This document shows, piece by piece, positions 1 to 11,514 of a DNA stretch of 35,034 bases (its first letter is position 1; each line of letters begins with the position of its first letter). The stretch comes from Lactifluus volemus (Eukaryota > Basidiomycota > Agaricomycetes > Russulales > Russulaceae). The translations under genes and the position numbers were made by a program. The notes beneath the pieces were generated by a model that saw only the letters and a program-made list of their open reading frames with translations, had not been told where the DNA came from and made no database searches. The stretch is taken from positions 1-35,034 of the forward strand of contig WTXI01000358.1 in the NCBI GenBank assembly GCA_022376515.1. The letters run 5' to 3'.

Positions 1-436
1 GGCCTAACGGTAATCCACAAGCGCCTGCTGTTCCGAATACAGCGGCGGAATATCCTTGGCCGGCTATCCCAGATGCCTCCTACTACCGGTTGGCAGCCTC
101 CCCAGTTTCCGCAGGCTTCGCATCCGCATCACATCATCCGGGTCTCCAGCTCCATATTATTTGACTCGCCGGCCGTATAGACGCAAGAGGGAATCACCAG
201 ACCCAGCGCGCTTAGTTTCCTATCGACCGCCACTTGATAAATGCCTTACAAACCCGCCCAACGGCCGCCACTAACTCTCTCTGGGCGGTGCCATCGCCCT
301 TGGCGCGTGAATTCCCGATTGCGCCCTTCCTGAACAGGTTCCGCCCTACTATCGTCGCATTCACGATTTGTCGACATACGGCCCTTTTTATCGTACAGCC
401 GGCCCAGCTCAATTGGTGCCCAACTGCGGTCGGTAA
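1..436 (+). CDS. possible 3' end of a gene cut by the window start
   Basis: I do not recognise this. Plus-strand stretches read like protein rather than noise: a Pro/Ala/Ser-rich stretch from base 3 to about 170, a basic stretch (RRKRES) near 176-196, and a Tyr-rich stretch that ends ...QLVPNCGR with a TAA at 434-436. They lie in different frames and I could not place introns that join them convincingly. It is either the intron-split last part of a gene that begins outside the window or a decayed remnant. No function is proposed. Confidence 0.25.
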
Positions 437-1844
437 TCTGCTTCTCGGTCCGTAAAATCCGACTTTTTGATTTTATTTTTACCGACAATTACAGATCGGC
501 AACGGCACAGGATATTTCATTATGCTAGAGTGAGCGCAGACGATCTGGATTGAGTCGGCTCGCCACGTTGGAGGCGGCTGGGCGGTGGTGGAAAAGACGT
601 CAGAGGAGGGTAGCGCCGTAGCGCTCTTAATGATCGATTTGATGGTTGATCGATAAAAAAGCGACGTAAAAGTTCATATTGTGTCACGAGGAAGCCGGAC
701 ATGACTTTGCTTGATTAGGTGATGTCCTTGCTGAATCAGGCGATTCGGATGTTTCATGGCACAAATCGTTTCCGAATCAGCAAAGTGACGGTGCTTCGGA
801 GCCGAGACATTTTTTACAGTACAGTACAAATCTCAGTTCAGGGGACCACGGCCGTCTCGGTCTGGGGTCAGTTGACCCCCCACGTGGCCGAGTCAGGCAC
901 ACACTCACGGCGGCATAACTCAACCAGTGGTTGTATATGATCAGATGCTAGGTTTCAGTCAACCTCACAATTTGTCCTCCCAGGTACAGCAAAAATACAG
1001 ACTACAAATGTATTTGACTCCAGCTTCCAGCCCAGTGGGCACCACGGTCTGATAAATCCGACGTTTTGGGACGACGGGTGGCTTGATTGTTGAACCCACT
1101 CGAGCGTCCATCATACGATCGGACCCCACCATATGTTTTCTGAGGGGGGGTACAGTACTGTATTGTACTCCGGGAGATACTGTGGATATTTGCTTGGCAT
1201 GCAACATGCAGTGTTTGACAGGTAGGCCTCGGACCTGTCTAACAACCACGTAGGATGTAAAAACTCTTGTTACACGACGATTGATGTCCTCGGTCTCTTG
1301 CAATATGATGAGGTCTTCTGTTCTTTGATGCGGACGTCAGGTTGATACGCCGTCCCAGGTTGGCGTAACCTCAAGTGGCCCCCGGAGGAAGCGAGCAGAA
1401 GAAATTGGAATAGCAAAGAGACAGCCCACCATCATTTTGGCTTTGGTCACTCCCCTTGTACTCTCTCTGGACTATTGCCACCACCCAGGATTCACATCTT
1501 ACGTCCAGGGCGGCCACGGGCGCCGGGTGGTATGACATTCGTGGGGAGTGTGGAAATGCACAGACGGAGTTAGGACACGCCGGACGGTTCAAAAATAAAT
1601 AGGGATGGCGAGAAAATCGGATGAAGTGACAGAAAGAACCATAAGTTTTGCCAAGTCAATACAAATTTTTTGATGTTAGTTCGCCTTGTTAGCCGATCGC
1701 GCATTTCTGTAAGACGTTTGACTCTAGGTATGTTAAGAAACGTACCAAAGAACAAATGGTTAAAGCAGGTCACTAGTACATGGCGGAACCACGTGACTAA
1801 TACTACCAGGTCTGTAGAGTGAGAGATTGCAGCGAAGAGCGGCC
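437..1844. other. intergenic region upstream of the Tul1-like gene
   Basis: No gene is supported here. The open frames (for example 1303-965 on the minus strand) have no recognisable domain. An 18-bp near-palindrome (GGGGTCAGTTGACCCC) lies near 865-880 and TACTGTA-type motifs occur near 820 and 1152-1170. The last few hundred bases should contain the Tul1 promoter, but no clear TATA box is visible. Confidence 0.5.
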
Positions 1845-4703
1845 ATGAGTGCTGCTGCACCTCCACAAGGCCGTCGTGCCGATGAATCGAATACTCCAAC
1901 AACGAATAATCCTCGCCCTCAGCGTGGTTCAATAACCTCACTCCTCTTTCTCACCTTTGTCTTCTTTCTCATGTCCAACCACGACGGTGGCGATGACTTT
2001 ACTGCAAGAAATCACTACAAGGACACCCTCTCTTCCCTTGAATGGCAACTGAGCAACTATTCTGCATGGCTCAACGGTTCACAACCTACCAATTTTACTT
2101 TGGTGCGCCCTCCATCTCACCCACAACCCTGCTCTTTTTCTAAAATGGCTCCCTAAAATAGCCGCCTCGGCCATCCGGCGAGTATCGTGTGATCTCCGAA
2201 ACTGTACCCCACCCTGGCATTCTCGACCCTCTCACTCGATCCTACTATCCTAATATCACCGGTTTTATCAGAGGAGATGCTTCTTTCCGAAATCTCACTT
2301 CAGAGCTGATGCCAGCGCTCGGGTGGAACGAGACAGAGGTAGCTCAAAAGCTTGGTCGCTGGAATTGGTCCGCGACCAACAAGGTGACCATCAGCTTCTT
2401 ATCAAGACCCATGGACGAGAAGGAGAGGGAAGGGTTTGAGAGCGTGGCAATGTTAAATGTGAGTCGACAGACCTCCAACACTACGGATGCTCAACTTTTG
2501 CAACACGATAGGGTCACGTAGAAGCTATTGACGGAAATAATGCACGAGAGATCCATCTCGATTTTGTTGGCATACAGTTCTTGAATACTGGATCCGTATA
2601 CGGCTTTGCCCAGGACTCCGGGTAAGGTTCTCTACCACCCGATATTGACCTATTTCTGATTTCCCTGTCAAGAATGTCCGTTGATATTCGCATGCTGCCA
2701 TCCCTTGTTCCTCCAGACTTGGTTAATTTAACCGCCCACGCCGTTGTGCCTGTCCTTGAGGATAACATAGCCAAAGTCAAAACGCTTCTCGCTTCGAACG
2801 ATCTTACTTCTGAAACGAATACTACACCGCCCGAATCGACCTGTCAATTCGCTCTATATGCACAGGTGCACCCGTCAAATGTATCCGCTGCAGACATGCG
2901 CGAGCTGGAAGATGAGCTCATGCATCCCACAGGCGTGACTACCGTCTCGCGACCACCTCTTCAACTCGACTTGGCCCTCGTCAGTCCCGAGTGTGGTGTT
3001 CTGATTGGGGCCAAAGAAGCAGATGGTATGCGATCTCGCATGTTCTTTAGAAAAGTGACTTCCTGTTCGTCGAATCCAACCGTCCTATTCTTTTCGTCCA
3101 CTGATTTGCCGTAGATGCTGGATTTGCTGGGCTCGTTTACCTTGCCATGCTCTTGCTGCTCTCCAATCAAATGTCAGAGAGCAGAACACCAGCTTCTCTT
3201 TCCAGAATTTCTCGCTGGTCATTTATCGTGCAGGCATTAGCAGATTCGATAGCGTTCGCCGGTGTAGGCTTGCATATATCATGCGCACACTAGCACGAGA
3301 CTTATTATGTCGCAGCATATCACTTTCGCCATCCTTGCCGATGGTCGACCTTCAATGGCGCTGGTCGCCCCGGCATTTCTCGCATGTGCACTCTTCTCAT
3401 ACGAAGTGGTACGCCAAACGTACATGTTCAATCTCGGGCCCTGTTAACCAAACTCATCTTTATCCAGCAATTCGTTCTTCTGATCCAACAGGTACAGGCA
3501 CCTGAAGATTTGGCCGCGCTACCTCCTGTACCCTCTCCACAGTCAAGCGCAACTTCACCATCCCCAAGCGGTGTGCCCACGTCCACCCAAGCAGATACAC
3601 CACCCATTTCTTCTCTGCAACCGCCTCCAAGGCCTCTTCTCTCCCTCTTCCGGATGATTTTCTGGTCCGTCTGGTATGACGAACATAACCGCATCTGTGC
3701 GCGACCTCCCCTTCTCCGTTTGATCGCCGGTTTATTCTGACGTACGAATGGCTACCCAGGGTACTTCGTATTCATCGTGTTTGCACTCGTCGTGCGTGTC
3801 GTTGTGGCGCCGGGCCTCGCAGTTGTCCTTCTCGCCGTCCTTTATTCGTCAATCTGGGTCCCTCAGATTGTGCGTGCCACTCGTCGTGGTAGGCCGTGCG
3901 CGCTGGGACGGAGGTATGTCATTGGGACGACGGTGGGACGGATGCTCATAGCTTTATGTACGCATCTTCATTGTACTGGTTCTGCTTCTTTGACTAACGC
4001 GACCCGCGCGTGCGGGCAAAGATTTCCTGGGATGCCCGAAAAATGTGATGGACGTGGAACCGCGCGGTACGTCGTACCGATATCCCCTTTAGTTCCCGCT
4101 GATAGTATTTCGACAGCCTGGGTCTACGTACTCTGCGCATTTGTATGCGTGCAAGCAACGATCCTCGGTCTGCAAGCTTCATTTGGACCCGCCTTCTTCC
4201 TTCCTTCGCGCGTACGTTATCTGTTTTGAGCCTCGAATTGCGTGTACATCCGATATATCCCCTTGACAGCTGGCAGATTCGCAAGGGTATGATTACCACC
4301 CACCGCTTTCTGACACAGAAACGGGTCCATTAGGCGATTGCTCTATCTGTATGGATGCTATCGAGCGTCCGCCGGAGGACCTGTCAGGCAAGCCGAGTCG
4401 GCGCGGTATGCGCACGCGAGCGTCTTATAGCCTTGCGCCGTGTAGCCATCTATTTGTGGGTCATTTCTCTTTCTCTCATCGTGACGCAACGTTAAATATT
4501 TTGTTCGATAGCACACGGAGTGTCTTGAGCGGGTGAGTTTTTCTCTCTTACTACTGGCGATTGTAATGATGATTTTATCTTTCCAAAGTGGCTTGCAATC
4601 AAGGTATTTGTTTGCACAGACCCTGGCTCCGAGTTTCGGTGTGGCTAAACCTTATTTTCAGAACATCTGTCCTCAATGCCGACGGCCGTTACCTCCTCTG
4701 TAA
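1845..4703 (+). CDS. TUL1: Tul1/Dsc1-like RING-H2 membrane E3 ubiquitin ligase
   Basis: This is the transmembrane RING ligase of the Golgi/endosomal Dsc/Tul1 complex, which ubiquitinates membrane proteins for sorting or for SREBP processing (family knowledge). My model has 14 exons: 1845-2102, 2162-2458, 2512-2621, 2673-3064, 3115-3263, 3316-3408, 3468-3696, 3760-3957, 4022-4066, 4117-4211, 4270-4455, 4512-4532, 4589-4603 and 4662-4703. All phases agree and give 709 aa (yeast Tul1 is about 760). Seen in the protein: an N-terminal signal anchor (residues 29-44), a long lumenal part with several N-glycosylation sequons, multiple hydrophobic segments in the second half, and a C-terminal RING-H2 with C646, C649, C680, H682, H685, C688, C699 and C702, ending ...RRPLPPL. 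The RING is split by exons of only 21 and 15 nt. The ATG at 1845 is the first that opens the signal anchor. Confidence 0.93.
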
Positions 4704-5261
4704 TTCTCCACTCATACATAGAGCAAGCATTTGGTGTCCTCACAGAGAGGGCCCTTGTCATTTTGTATTACCCCTATAGCAAGGTCAATAGAATGACTAT
4801 TAATCGATGAACGTCAAGTTGGCGAATATTTGGAAGGCTATACATGCGACTAGCGCGTAGGTCAAGACACTTTAATGGGCTAACACTTTAAACTGGAGAG
4901 ACCATATCAATCCCGACCTACCTCTAAAGTTAGTGCGAAATACCCATTGGTGCGTGGAAGCCTCAGAATTTGAGAATTGGGCACTGCTTTGCGAGAACAT
5001 CAGTGATAATCGCACGACTCAGCGGATTACCTTGATGGAACATTAGAGAGTGTTGATGCCGCCGGGATGGCTAAGAATCCGGCCTTCGATGCCAATCGAA
5101 GACTCGGACATGTCGAGGTACAGTATCGTGACTCTGACCGGACTTTCCCCTGTTCAGGTACGTTCTGCTCATGGTCGAAACGGGGAAAGGCCAACCCTGA
5201 GTTCCTTTCCGAAATCTCGCCAAGTTCTTGCTTCCGAGTCCGCCGTCCAATAGAATTAGAT
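4704..5261. other. intergenic spacer between Tul1 and its decayed copy
   Basis: I see no supported gene. It contains the 3' flank of the Tul1-like gene, and open frames of 60-110 codons that start near 5050-5070 without recognisable similarity. Part of it may be older, unrecognisable sequence of the duplicated Tul1 copy that follows. Confidence 0.4.
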
Positions 5262-5915
5262 TCCGGGGCTCCTTTTACCTTTTACCTTCCAATACTCTTG
5301 CTGCTTTCCGCTTCTCTCCAGAATTTCCTCACTCTGTCAGTCATTAATATGATCCAAAAACGTGTGATTGACCTTCGCTGGCTCCGGCACTGGTGCTGAT
5401 CGCCTCGGATATACACTCTTCTCAATTCCAAGTGGCACTACGCTATGTACTACAATTTTGGGTCCTACTTACCGACCCCATCATTCTCATCCAACAATTC
5501 GTTCTTCTGATCCGACACCCGACTACCTCCGGCACCCAACCCCTGTAGGCTCGGTCACCGTCTCCACGGGCAAAAGCGCATCCCCGAGTGGCGTGCCCAC
5601 GACTGCTTCGGCGACTACACAGTAACCCTTATTCTGGTCTGTCTGGGTATGAAAAAAAGCGTAAACCGGATTTTGCGCATGATCCTCTTCTCCCTTTGAC
5701 CGTCCGACCTTGGGTTACTCTGTCCAACAACGAATGGACGCGCACTGGAAGGGTAACTTCATATCATATATCCTCGTTACGTGTCGTGGTTTTGCTGTTG
5801 GCATTCCTCGCCTTGGCCAATTTGAGTCCTTTGTGTGGTCGGCCGTGGTGCCAGTGTGGTGCCAGTAGGATGGATGGTAGGTACTAGGTTATTAGGGACG
5901 ACAGGTTGGACGCAC
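5262..5915 (+). pseudogene. decayed tandem partial copy of the Tul1-like gene
   Basis: Direct comparison with the intact gene upstream shows collinear blocks in the same orientation. About 5267-5336 matches 3127-3222 (with a deletion). About 5412-5528 matches 3388-3495, including the shared string CAATTCGTTCTTCTGATCC. About 5560-5620 matches 3540-3600 (Ser-Pro-Ser-Gly-Val-Pro-Thr in both). About 5630-5650 matches 3652-3680 (TTCTGGTC-GTCTGG). About 5755-5915 matches 3765-3930. The copy covers only the transmembrane half. The signal anchor, most of the lumenal domain and the RING are absent, and the frame is broken by stops and indels. The intron after 3408 has a recognisable counterpart, so this is a genomic duplication, not a retrocopy. 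Confidence 0.8.
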
Positions 5916-6499
5916 GTTTCTTGTTGATGTCCCTTTTTGCCGCAGCCGAGCTTTGGGCATCAATCGGCCCATTGCGAAAAAAACCACTTTTACTTTGATA
6001 AAGCGACGGAGGTAAGGTGGTGTGGCGTTCTGTACCATTCACCGATTCCGCCCTGGGCACCAAGTCGTTCGCTGGTCGCCGGGCGTAGTCAGAACGGACA
6101 ACGGTGGAAGACTTCCAGCTCCAAGCGTGGGGTGCGGTCCGAGTGGGACTGAGCCGTGGATGCACACACTTTGTGTAAAAATAAGGAAGAGCGGGAACTG
6201 GGCTAAAAAAAGGTCTACGTCGCTTCACATCAGAACTAACGAGATACTGTAAAAGAAACTTCTCACCTTCCCATTGGAGTTGATAGTATTACTACTACAT
6301 GCAGCCTTGAGCATATGCACTGCTGATTCATTTCAGAAATGGATCAACGATGTCTTGTAGTATTTTCAATACGTTCAATGTCTGGTGCCGAGTCGTATCT
6401 GTCTTATCAACCGAACATACCACGAATTATTCTCCCATTGGTAGAGTTAATAATACATCCAGTCAGCAGCATCTAAAATATATTTTTTCACCTCAAACC
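5916..6499. other. intergenic region, 3' of RIB3
   Basis: No gene is supported. The sequence is AT-rich from about 6240 to 6499 and should include the 3' untranslated region of the minus-strand RIB3 gene. The minus-strand open frame at 6228-5884 has no recognisable domain. Confidence 0.4.
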
Positions 6500-7415
6500 C
6501 TACAGTAGGGCCTTTTTCTGCTCACGATACTCCACAAGCATCGCAACGCTGATCATAGGCAAGCCAAACCGATCTGCAAAGGCGCGGCATGCATCCCGGC
6601 GCATCATGGTCCCTGCCTCGTCGTCATTGACCAACTCACAGAGCAAGCCGGCGAGTGGCAGTTCCGCGAGCGCGCACAGATCGACGGCAGCCTCTGTGTG
6701 CCCGCGCCGCGTGAGCACGCCGCCAGGTCGCGCGCGCAAGGGTACCATGTGACCGGGACGGGTGAAATCATGCGATTTTACGCCAGTGGGCGCGGCGAGT
6801 GCGCGTGCTGTGAGTGCGCGATCATGCGCCGAAATACCAGTTGAGGTGCCTGTGCAATTGGATATGCCCATCAGCAGGGGAATAAGAGAAAATGACGAAG
6901 CGTACCGTGCTTATAGTCGACGGTGACGGTGTAGGCGGTCCGATTCCGTTCTTCGTTTATTGGGACCATCATCGGGATGGACAATTCCTCGAGATGATCG
7001 CCTGGAAGTGAGATGCAGATGTATCCGCTAGGAAGGGGGTTCAACAAAGAGTCGATTTGAGCGACCGAGTCGGTAGCAGATAGTGGCGCTGGGTTCATCG
7101 TTACCTGGTATGCTTGATCATCCAAGCCATTTGCTCTGTGGAGCATCCGGCGGCAGGGATGATGAGATCGCCTTCGTTCTCGCGATTCTCATCATCCATG
7201 ACGACTATAAATTCACCACGCGCCATGGCTGCGATGGCGCTCTCTACTGTATCGAATGCAAAGGTGGTGCGGGAGAGTGGAGTACGTTGCTTGGGTCCTC
7301 GCCTTGGAGGCGACGAGAGATCAACGGCATTATTATAAGTGTCCCGTATGGGCACTATTGGAGTAAAGGGTGGTGGAATGGAGAGAGAGCTTGGCAGGAC
7401 AGCAACTGGAGACAT
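6500..7415 (-). CDS. RIB3: 3,4-dihydroxy-2-butanone-4-phosphate synthase
   Basis: This enzyme converts ribulose 5-phosphate to 3,4-dihydroxy-2-butanone 4-phosphate plus formate, supplying the four-carbon unit of riboflavin (RibB/Rib3 family, cytosolic or peripheral to mitochondria in yeast). There are three exons on the minus strand: 7415-7105, 7027-6906 and 6849-6500. The phases agree and give 260 aa, slightly longer than the usual 210-240 because of a Pro-rich leader of about 50 residues. Family landmarks are the acidic loop [10 protein letters not shown] (74-83), KHTSGYI around 101-107 (rebuilt only when the first intron is removed), [12 protein letters not shown] (about 144-155) and [11 protein letters not shown] (192-202). 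The start at 7415 is the ATG nearest the conserved body; an upstream in-frame ATG is possible. It is divergent from the ZDS1-like gene. Confidence 0.95.
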
Positions 7416-8149
7416 GTTCACTAACTCGCTCGGGACTCGAAGGAAATGGCAGGGCTCTGTCTTATGTAAAGGAAAAAGTAATGTCACGTGAATGAGAATT
7501 TCCAATGACTATTTTGGTCTTTGTCAAGACCGGAGAACTCCGGCAAGTTATTTCAGATTCACAAACAAAGTACTATACAGTATTGAGGTGATGGCGACAG
7601 GGCTAGGTCGGTAGCAACCGTCTGCACAATAGGGTCTACTCGCCCTGGCAGGTGATCAAAGGGGTTGTCAGTTGACTAGGGAATCTGGCTCCGAAGGCAG
7701 TGTACTGGCAAGGCTAATGCCCTGATATCAAGTTGGAGGTCTCCGCGGGATTTGATTTGATTTCGACGTGGCACTGAATATAGTATCGTGGGAAATGACC
7801 CCACGTGTTGTCGTTGGAATTGTCAAACATACGTTTTGGTTTTTGATAGAAAGTAAATGTAGAGTAAGAGAGAGAGAAAGAGAGATTTAATTGCTGTGTG
7901 TGACTCTAAAATGAAGCGTGGATCTAGCCGGTCAAAAGTGCCGTCACGGATACGGGCAAACCAGGGTTAGCTGACTAGAGCCGCTCGTCGTTACCGGCGC
8001 AGAGTCGTCGGCCACCACTTCCATCCTTGTCCTTGTCGCTTTTGCCGCTCTTCTCTTTTTTTTTAATAATTTTATACCTTTCACGCTTTCTCTGTAGGAT
8101 TCCTCTCCTCTCTTTTCATTCTATCCCACTCAACCTTGTTATATACCAG
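7416..8149. promoter_or_regulatory. shared divergent promoter region of RIB3 and the ZDS1-like gene
   Basis: This 734-bp gap separates two divergent genes, so it should carry both promoters (inference). Seen here: a GA-repeat near 7867-7885, a CACGTG-like core at 7802-7807 (CCACGTGT), and a pyrimidine-rich leader (about 8028-8130) directly before the ZDS1-like ATG, as is common at fungal transcription starts. No clear TATA box was found for either gene. Confidence 0.5.
7867..7885. repeat. GA microsatellite
   Basis: A short purine run of AG dinucleotides with one AAA interruption, in the shared promoter region. Such GA tracts are often nucleosome-poor in fungi, but nothing here shows a function. 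Confidence 0.7.
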
Positions 8150-10912
8150 ATGTCGGCAACCCTAATGCAGCCTTCTCACGATGAGATCCAGCGTGAGGTA
8201 GAGAACTTGCGCGATATCAAGCGACGCTCTACCCTTCAAGGCGGTCCTGGCGTTCTCATTCTCGATCCTGATCTTCCTACTCCAGGAGCCCAGGCAGCCG
8301 CAGCCCAGGCGACCTATTGGGGCACAACCGACGACTCGAGCAGCGACTCTCACTCAAACGAAGATGCCTCCAGTTTAGAATCCGATTCAGATGACCCCTT
8401 CCACCTCTTCTGGGTCCCAGCCAATAAGCACCCAGAGATTGACCCTGCCCAATTCCGCGCCTTTCTCAAAGAACACGCCTCCCCCGGAGAAGGTGTTCCG
8501 GAGCGGCCAGAAAGTTTCAGTGGCGCAACTCTCGGTCGCAAAAAGTCCATGCTGAGTAGGCAATATCGTCCATCAGAGGATGACGGCGTCGAGGACGAGC
8601 GCGTGGTACCGCTTCGAAAAAGTCGCTCTTCCTTGTACGCAAATTCGGGTCCTCAACTAACTATCAAAGACTTGGAGAAATTGGATGAACTTGCCGAAGA
8701 GGCCTCGCAAAGTAGTGACCCAACAAAACTACGTAGCGTCTTACGTCGATCACTCAGCATGAATATGTCTCCATCAGGTGCGTGGCTGATTCCTGCTGTA
8801 CCTGCATGCATGCACTCGCGCTAATAAACATGTGCCCTATTCTTAGTTATCGATGCCATGCCTGACCCTGGAGATGATGCAGATGCACCCATTATCGTCC
8901 CCCGTCCTGGTCAGATCCTTCGTCGCGCAGCTCGCACCAAGATTCGCAAACCTGGCCAGACCGGCGAAGGTGCACATCGCTTCAACGCCACTCGACGAGG
9001 GGCAGGCGCAAAACGTGACACTCCACCCCCCGTCCCTGAATCACGTACTTCGAGCGATCTGTCCACCAGCGACCACAGCGATGCTGAGCCACCTCAACAC
9101 CGCCGCATACTGAGTAATGATAGTCTTGGCGAGGATCAGCATTCGGTCCGTCCGGAATCATACAGCGCCGAAGCCTACATTTTTGACTCATACACACGGG
9201 ACGACATAAAGGAGGATGAGATCAAGGCCATCTCTCCACCGTTATCAACACATCCTCTTCCACGCCGCCTGTCCCCCCCTCCACCACCGACTTCGAGGTT
9301 GGAGCCCGAGCCGATCCCCCCTCTACCACCCATGCCATCAATCCAGCCTGCACTGGCATCGCCTCCCTTGCAACACCCTTTACCTCAGCGTGCCGCTTCA
9401 CTTGTCTCACCACCACCCTCTGTCGAGGCGCCGCCTTCCCGGTCACCTTCTCCAGTATCTGCAGCCCATTCTGATTTACCATCTCAAATGCGACCCGAAT
9501 CCAGACCGGTCCAGACGCAGTCAATATCGCCGCATTCTGCGCCGCCGGCCCTACAAGGGTTCGACCCACGGCGCGAAAAAGAGAAGGACAAGAGAGGGCT
9601 TTTCAAGTGGGGCGGTAGCGAGAAGAAGGGAAAGAAGGACCAACGCGAGAAAGAGAAGGACCCAGGCTTCTTTGGTTCGCTGTTCGGTTCTAAAAAGAGG
9701 CCGGAAGAGCCACCTTCTTCGGGCCTTGTACACGGACGCGAAGCGGCGGCGGCGCTACTGGGCGAGAGCAAATCTTATGTTCCACCTGCCTCGCCGCAAC
9801 CACCGAGCGTGAATAATTACTCGCGCTATCCGATCCACGTCGAACGCGCTATCTACCGCTTATCGCACATCAAGCTCGCAAACCCTCGCCGCGCGCTTTA
9901 TGAGCAGGTCCTCATCAGCAACCTCATGTTCTGGTACCTCGGCGTCATCAACAAGACCCAGCAGCAGTCGCCGTCGTCGCCACAACAGGTGCAGCAGCGG
10001 CAGGCGCCTACGGGAGAGGCCCAGGCTGAAACAAGTGGTTCAGGACCCGGATCACAGAAGGAGTCTGACGAGGAGCGCGAAGAGAACGCATGGACAAGAA
10101 TAGATCAGACGGAAAAAGAGCGGGATCCTAAATCAGGACTGCAACCAGGACAGGGCCAAATGCAGGCACAGGCACAAGGACTAGGACAAACACAGCAGCT
10201 ACAGCAGGCACAGAGCAGACGTGGGAGCCTAACCAAAGGGGCTCCGTCCAACGTCAGCCCGCGACGCGCGGAGCAGCCTGTGCGGGGGCCACAGTACGAC
10301 ATGCAACACCGTGCGATGGAAGTGGAGTATGGTACCGCGTTCGTGGGTGCGCGACCACCTGCTGGCGCTGGTTACGCCGGATCACCAGGAGCTGCATCAC
10401 CGACTGGACCGACTACTCCTTCCATACAAATGACCATGTTAGGAGGAACAGGACAGTCATCCTCGTCTCCACAGTTCCACGGCATCGGAAACACGATGAC
10501 TTCCGCGGCGGCAGCAGCAGTACCATTATCGTCGAGCCCCTCAAACTCACCATCGCGGCGCTCGCGTTCTCCTCCGCCTCCAGCTGGATCGGCGCTCCGT
10601 TACGCCTCACCACCTCCACCCGTACCCATGCCCGTACAAATACCCTCGCCAAACTCGATACCCGGACAATCATCGCCTGCGCCGCTGCCAATGTTGGCAC
10701 AGCAACCACAACAACTAGGTTACGTGGACACTCGACCTCCCATGCGATCAATGTCGGCCAACGCAACGCAGCCACACGGTCCACGTGGGCCAGGGCGTAA
10801 GGTTCTCAGTGCGCACGCCGTGTTGCCGCCTGGTGCGCGGCGGCCACGGACGGCGGAGAACCTCGTGACACGTGATATGGGGGAGGATGTGCCGTTGGCG
10901 GTGTGGCAGCAA

Positions 10913-10944
<32 letters not shown>

Positions 10945-10990
10945 ACAGCAACAGCACTCATTGATGAATCAGCAATCGCGTAGGCGATGA
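8150..10990 (+). CDS. ZDS1/ZDS2-like regulator of PP2A and mitotic exit
   Basis: Zds proteins bind the Cdc55 B-subunit of PP2A and control mitotic entry and exit and cell polarity (yeast knowledge). There are two exons, 8150-8777 and 8847-10990, with a 69-bp intron, giving 923 aa (yeast Zds1 is 915). Near the N-terminus is the conserved helix HDEIQREVENLRDIKRRS (about 8-25). The diagnostic Zds C-terminal domain lies at about 537-578: YPIHVERAIYRLSHIKLANPRR followed by a motif reading LYEQVLISNLMFWYLG. The rest is low-complexity, rich in Pro, Ser and Gln, with a charged KE/KD block around 445-480 and a 16-residue Gln tract near the end. Unlike in yeast, about 345 residues follow the Zds domain. 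The ATG at 8150 follows a pyrimidine-rich leader; an in-frame start at 8027 would add a hydrophobic stretch encoded by that leader and was rejected. Confidence 0.88.
10907..10954 (+). repeat. CAG/CAA repeat encoding 16 glutamines
   Basis: Mixed CAG and CAA codons encode an uninterrupted run of 16 Gln near the C-terminus of the ZDS1-like protein. The codon mix lowers slippage compared with pure CAG. The tract length may vary between strains (inference). Confidence 0.9.
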
Positions 10991-11514
10991 TGATGGCGAG
11001 TGTTGCCCTTTTACATGGTTGTGGTTCTGGCACCTTCTATGCACATGTCATGCCGTTCCCATCATTTTATCTTACTTTCCCCCTTTATCTCTCTCTGTTT
11101 CTCATGGACGTTTGGCGTATGCATGAAGCACGTTCCACGGCGTCTGGGGTTACCAAGGACTCGTGTCTTAGCCCTTGGGGTATGCTTTGCCTTTCTTCTT
11201 GGCCCTTCAAAATGTCTTTTTTTTTTTCGATTCCACTTTCTCTGTATTTTTTTTTTCCAGTGCCAATGCGCGCGCTCTCTCCTCTCTATACAAAGCATAA
11301 CTCATAGCTGCGATTTTTGATGGACATGGAACAGTGGTAATGATAGAACGCATAACAGCAATTTTTAGACAAAGCGGGTGGGAAAAATGCGAGTGAATGC
11401 AAGGATGAGATTGGGTATTCGTCAATGGATGAAGGAGCGTCCGTGTGCGCTTATCGTAACATCGTGCTTGAAGACAAAAAAAAGAAACCGAGAGGGTGGA
11501 GAGAATTGGTTTGA
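10991..11514. other. 3' flank between convergent genes
   Basis: This region lies between the ZDS1-like stop (plus) and the small membrane-protein stop (minus), so it holds two 3' untranslated regions. It has T-rich tracts at about 11218-11230 and 11248-11258. No gene is supported. Confidence 0.5.

Noticed and set aside
965..1303. 112-codon minus-strand frame
   Set aside because: No recognisable family, no splice partners and no codon pattern that favours coding.
9222..9812. Long open frames on both strands inside the ZDS1-like exon 2
   Set aside because: They are shadows of the real frame; GC-rich low-complexity DNA keeps other frames open and they have no domains.
10748..10957. Minus-strand frame starting with a poly-Leu run
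   Set aside because: It is the reverse reading of the CAG/CAA tract; a Leu run from CTG/TTG repeats is expected by chance.
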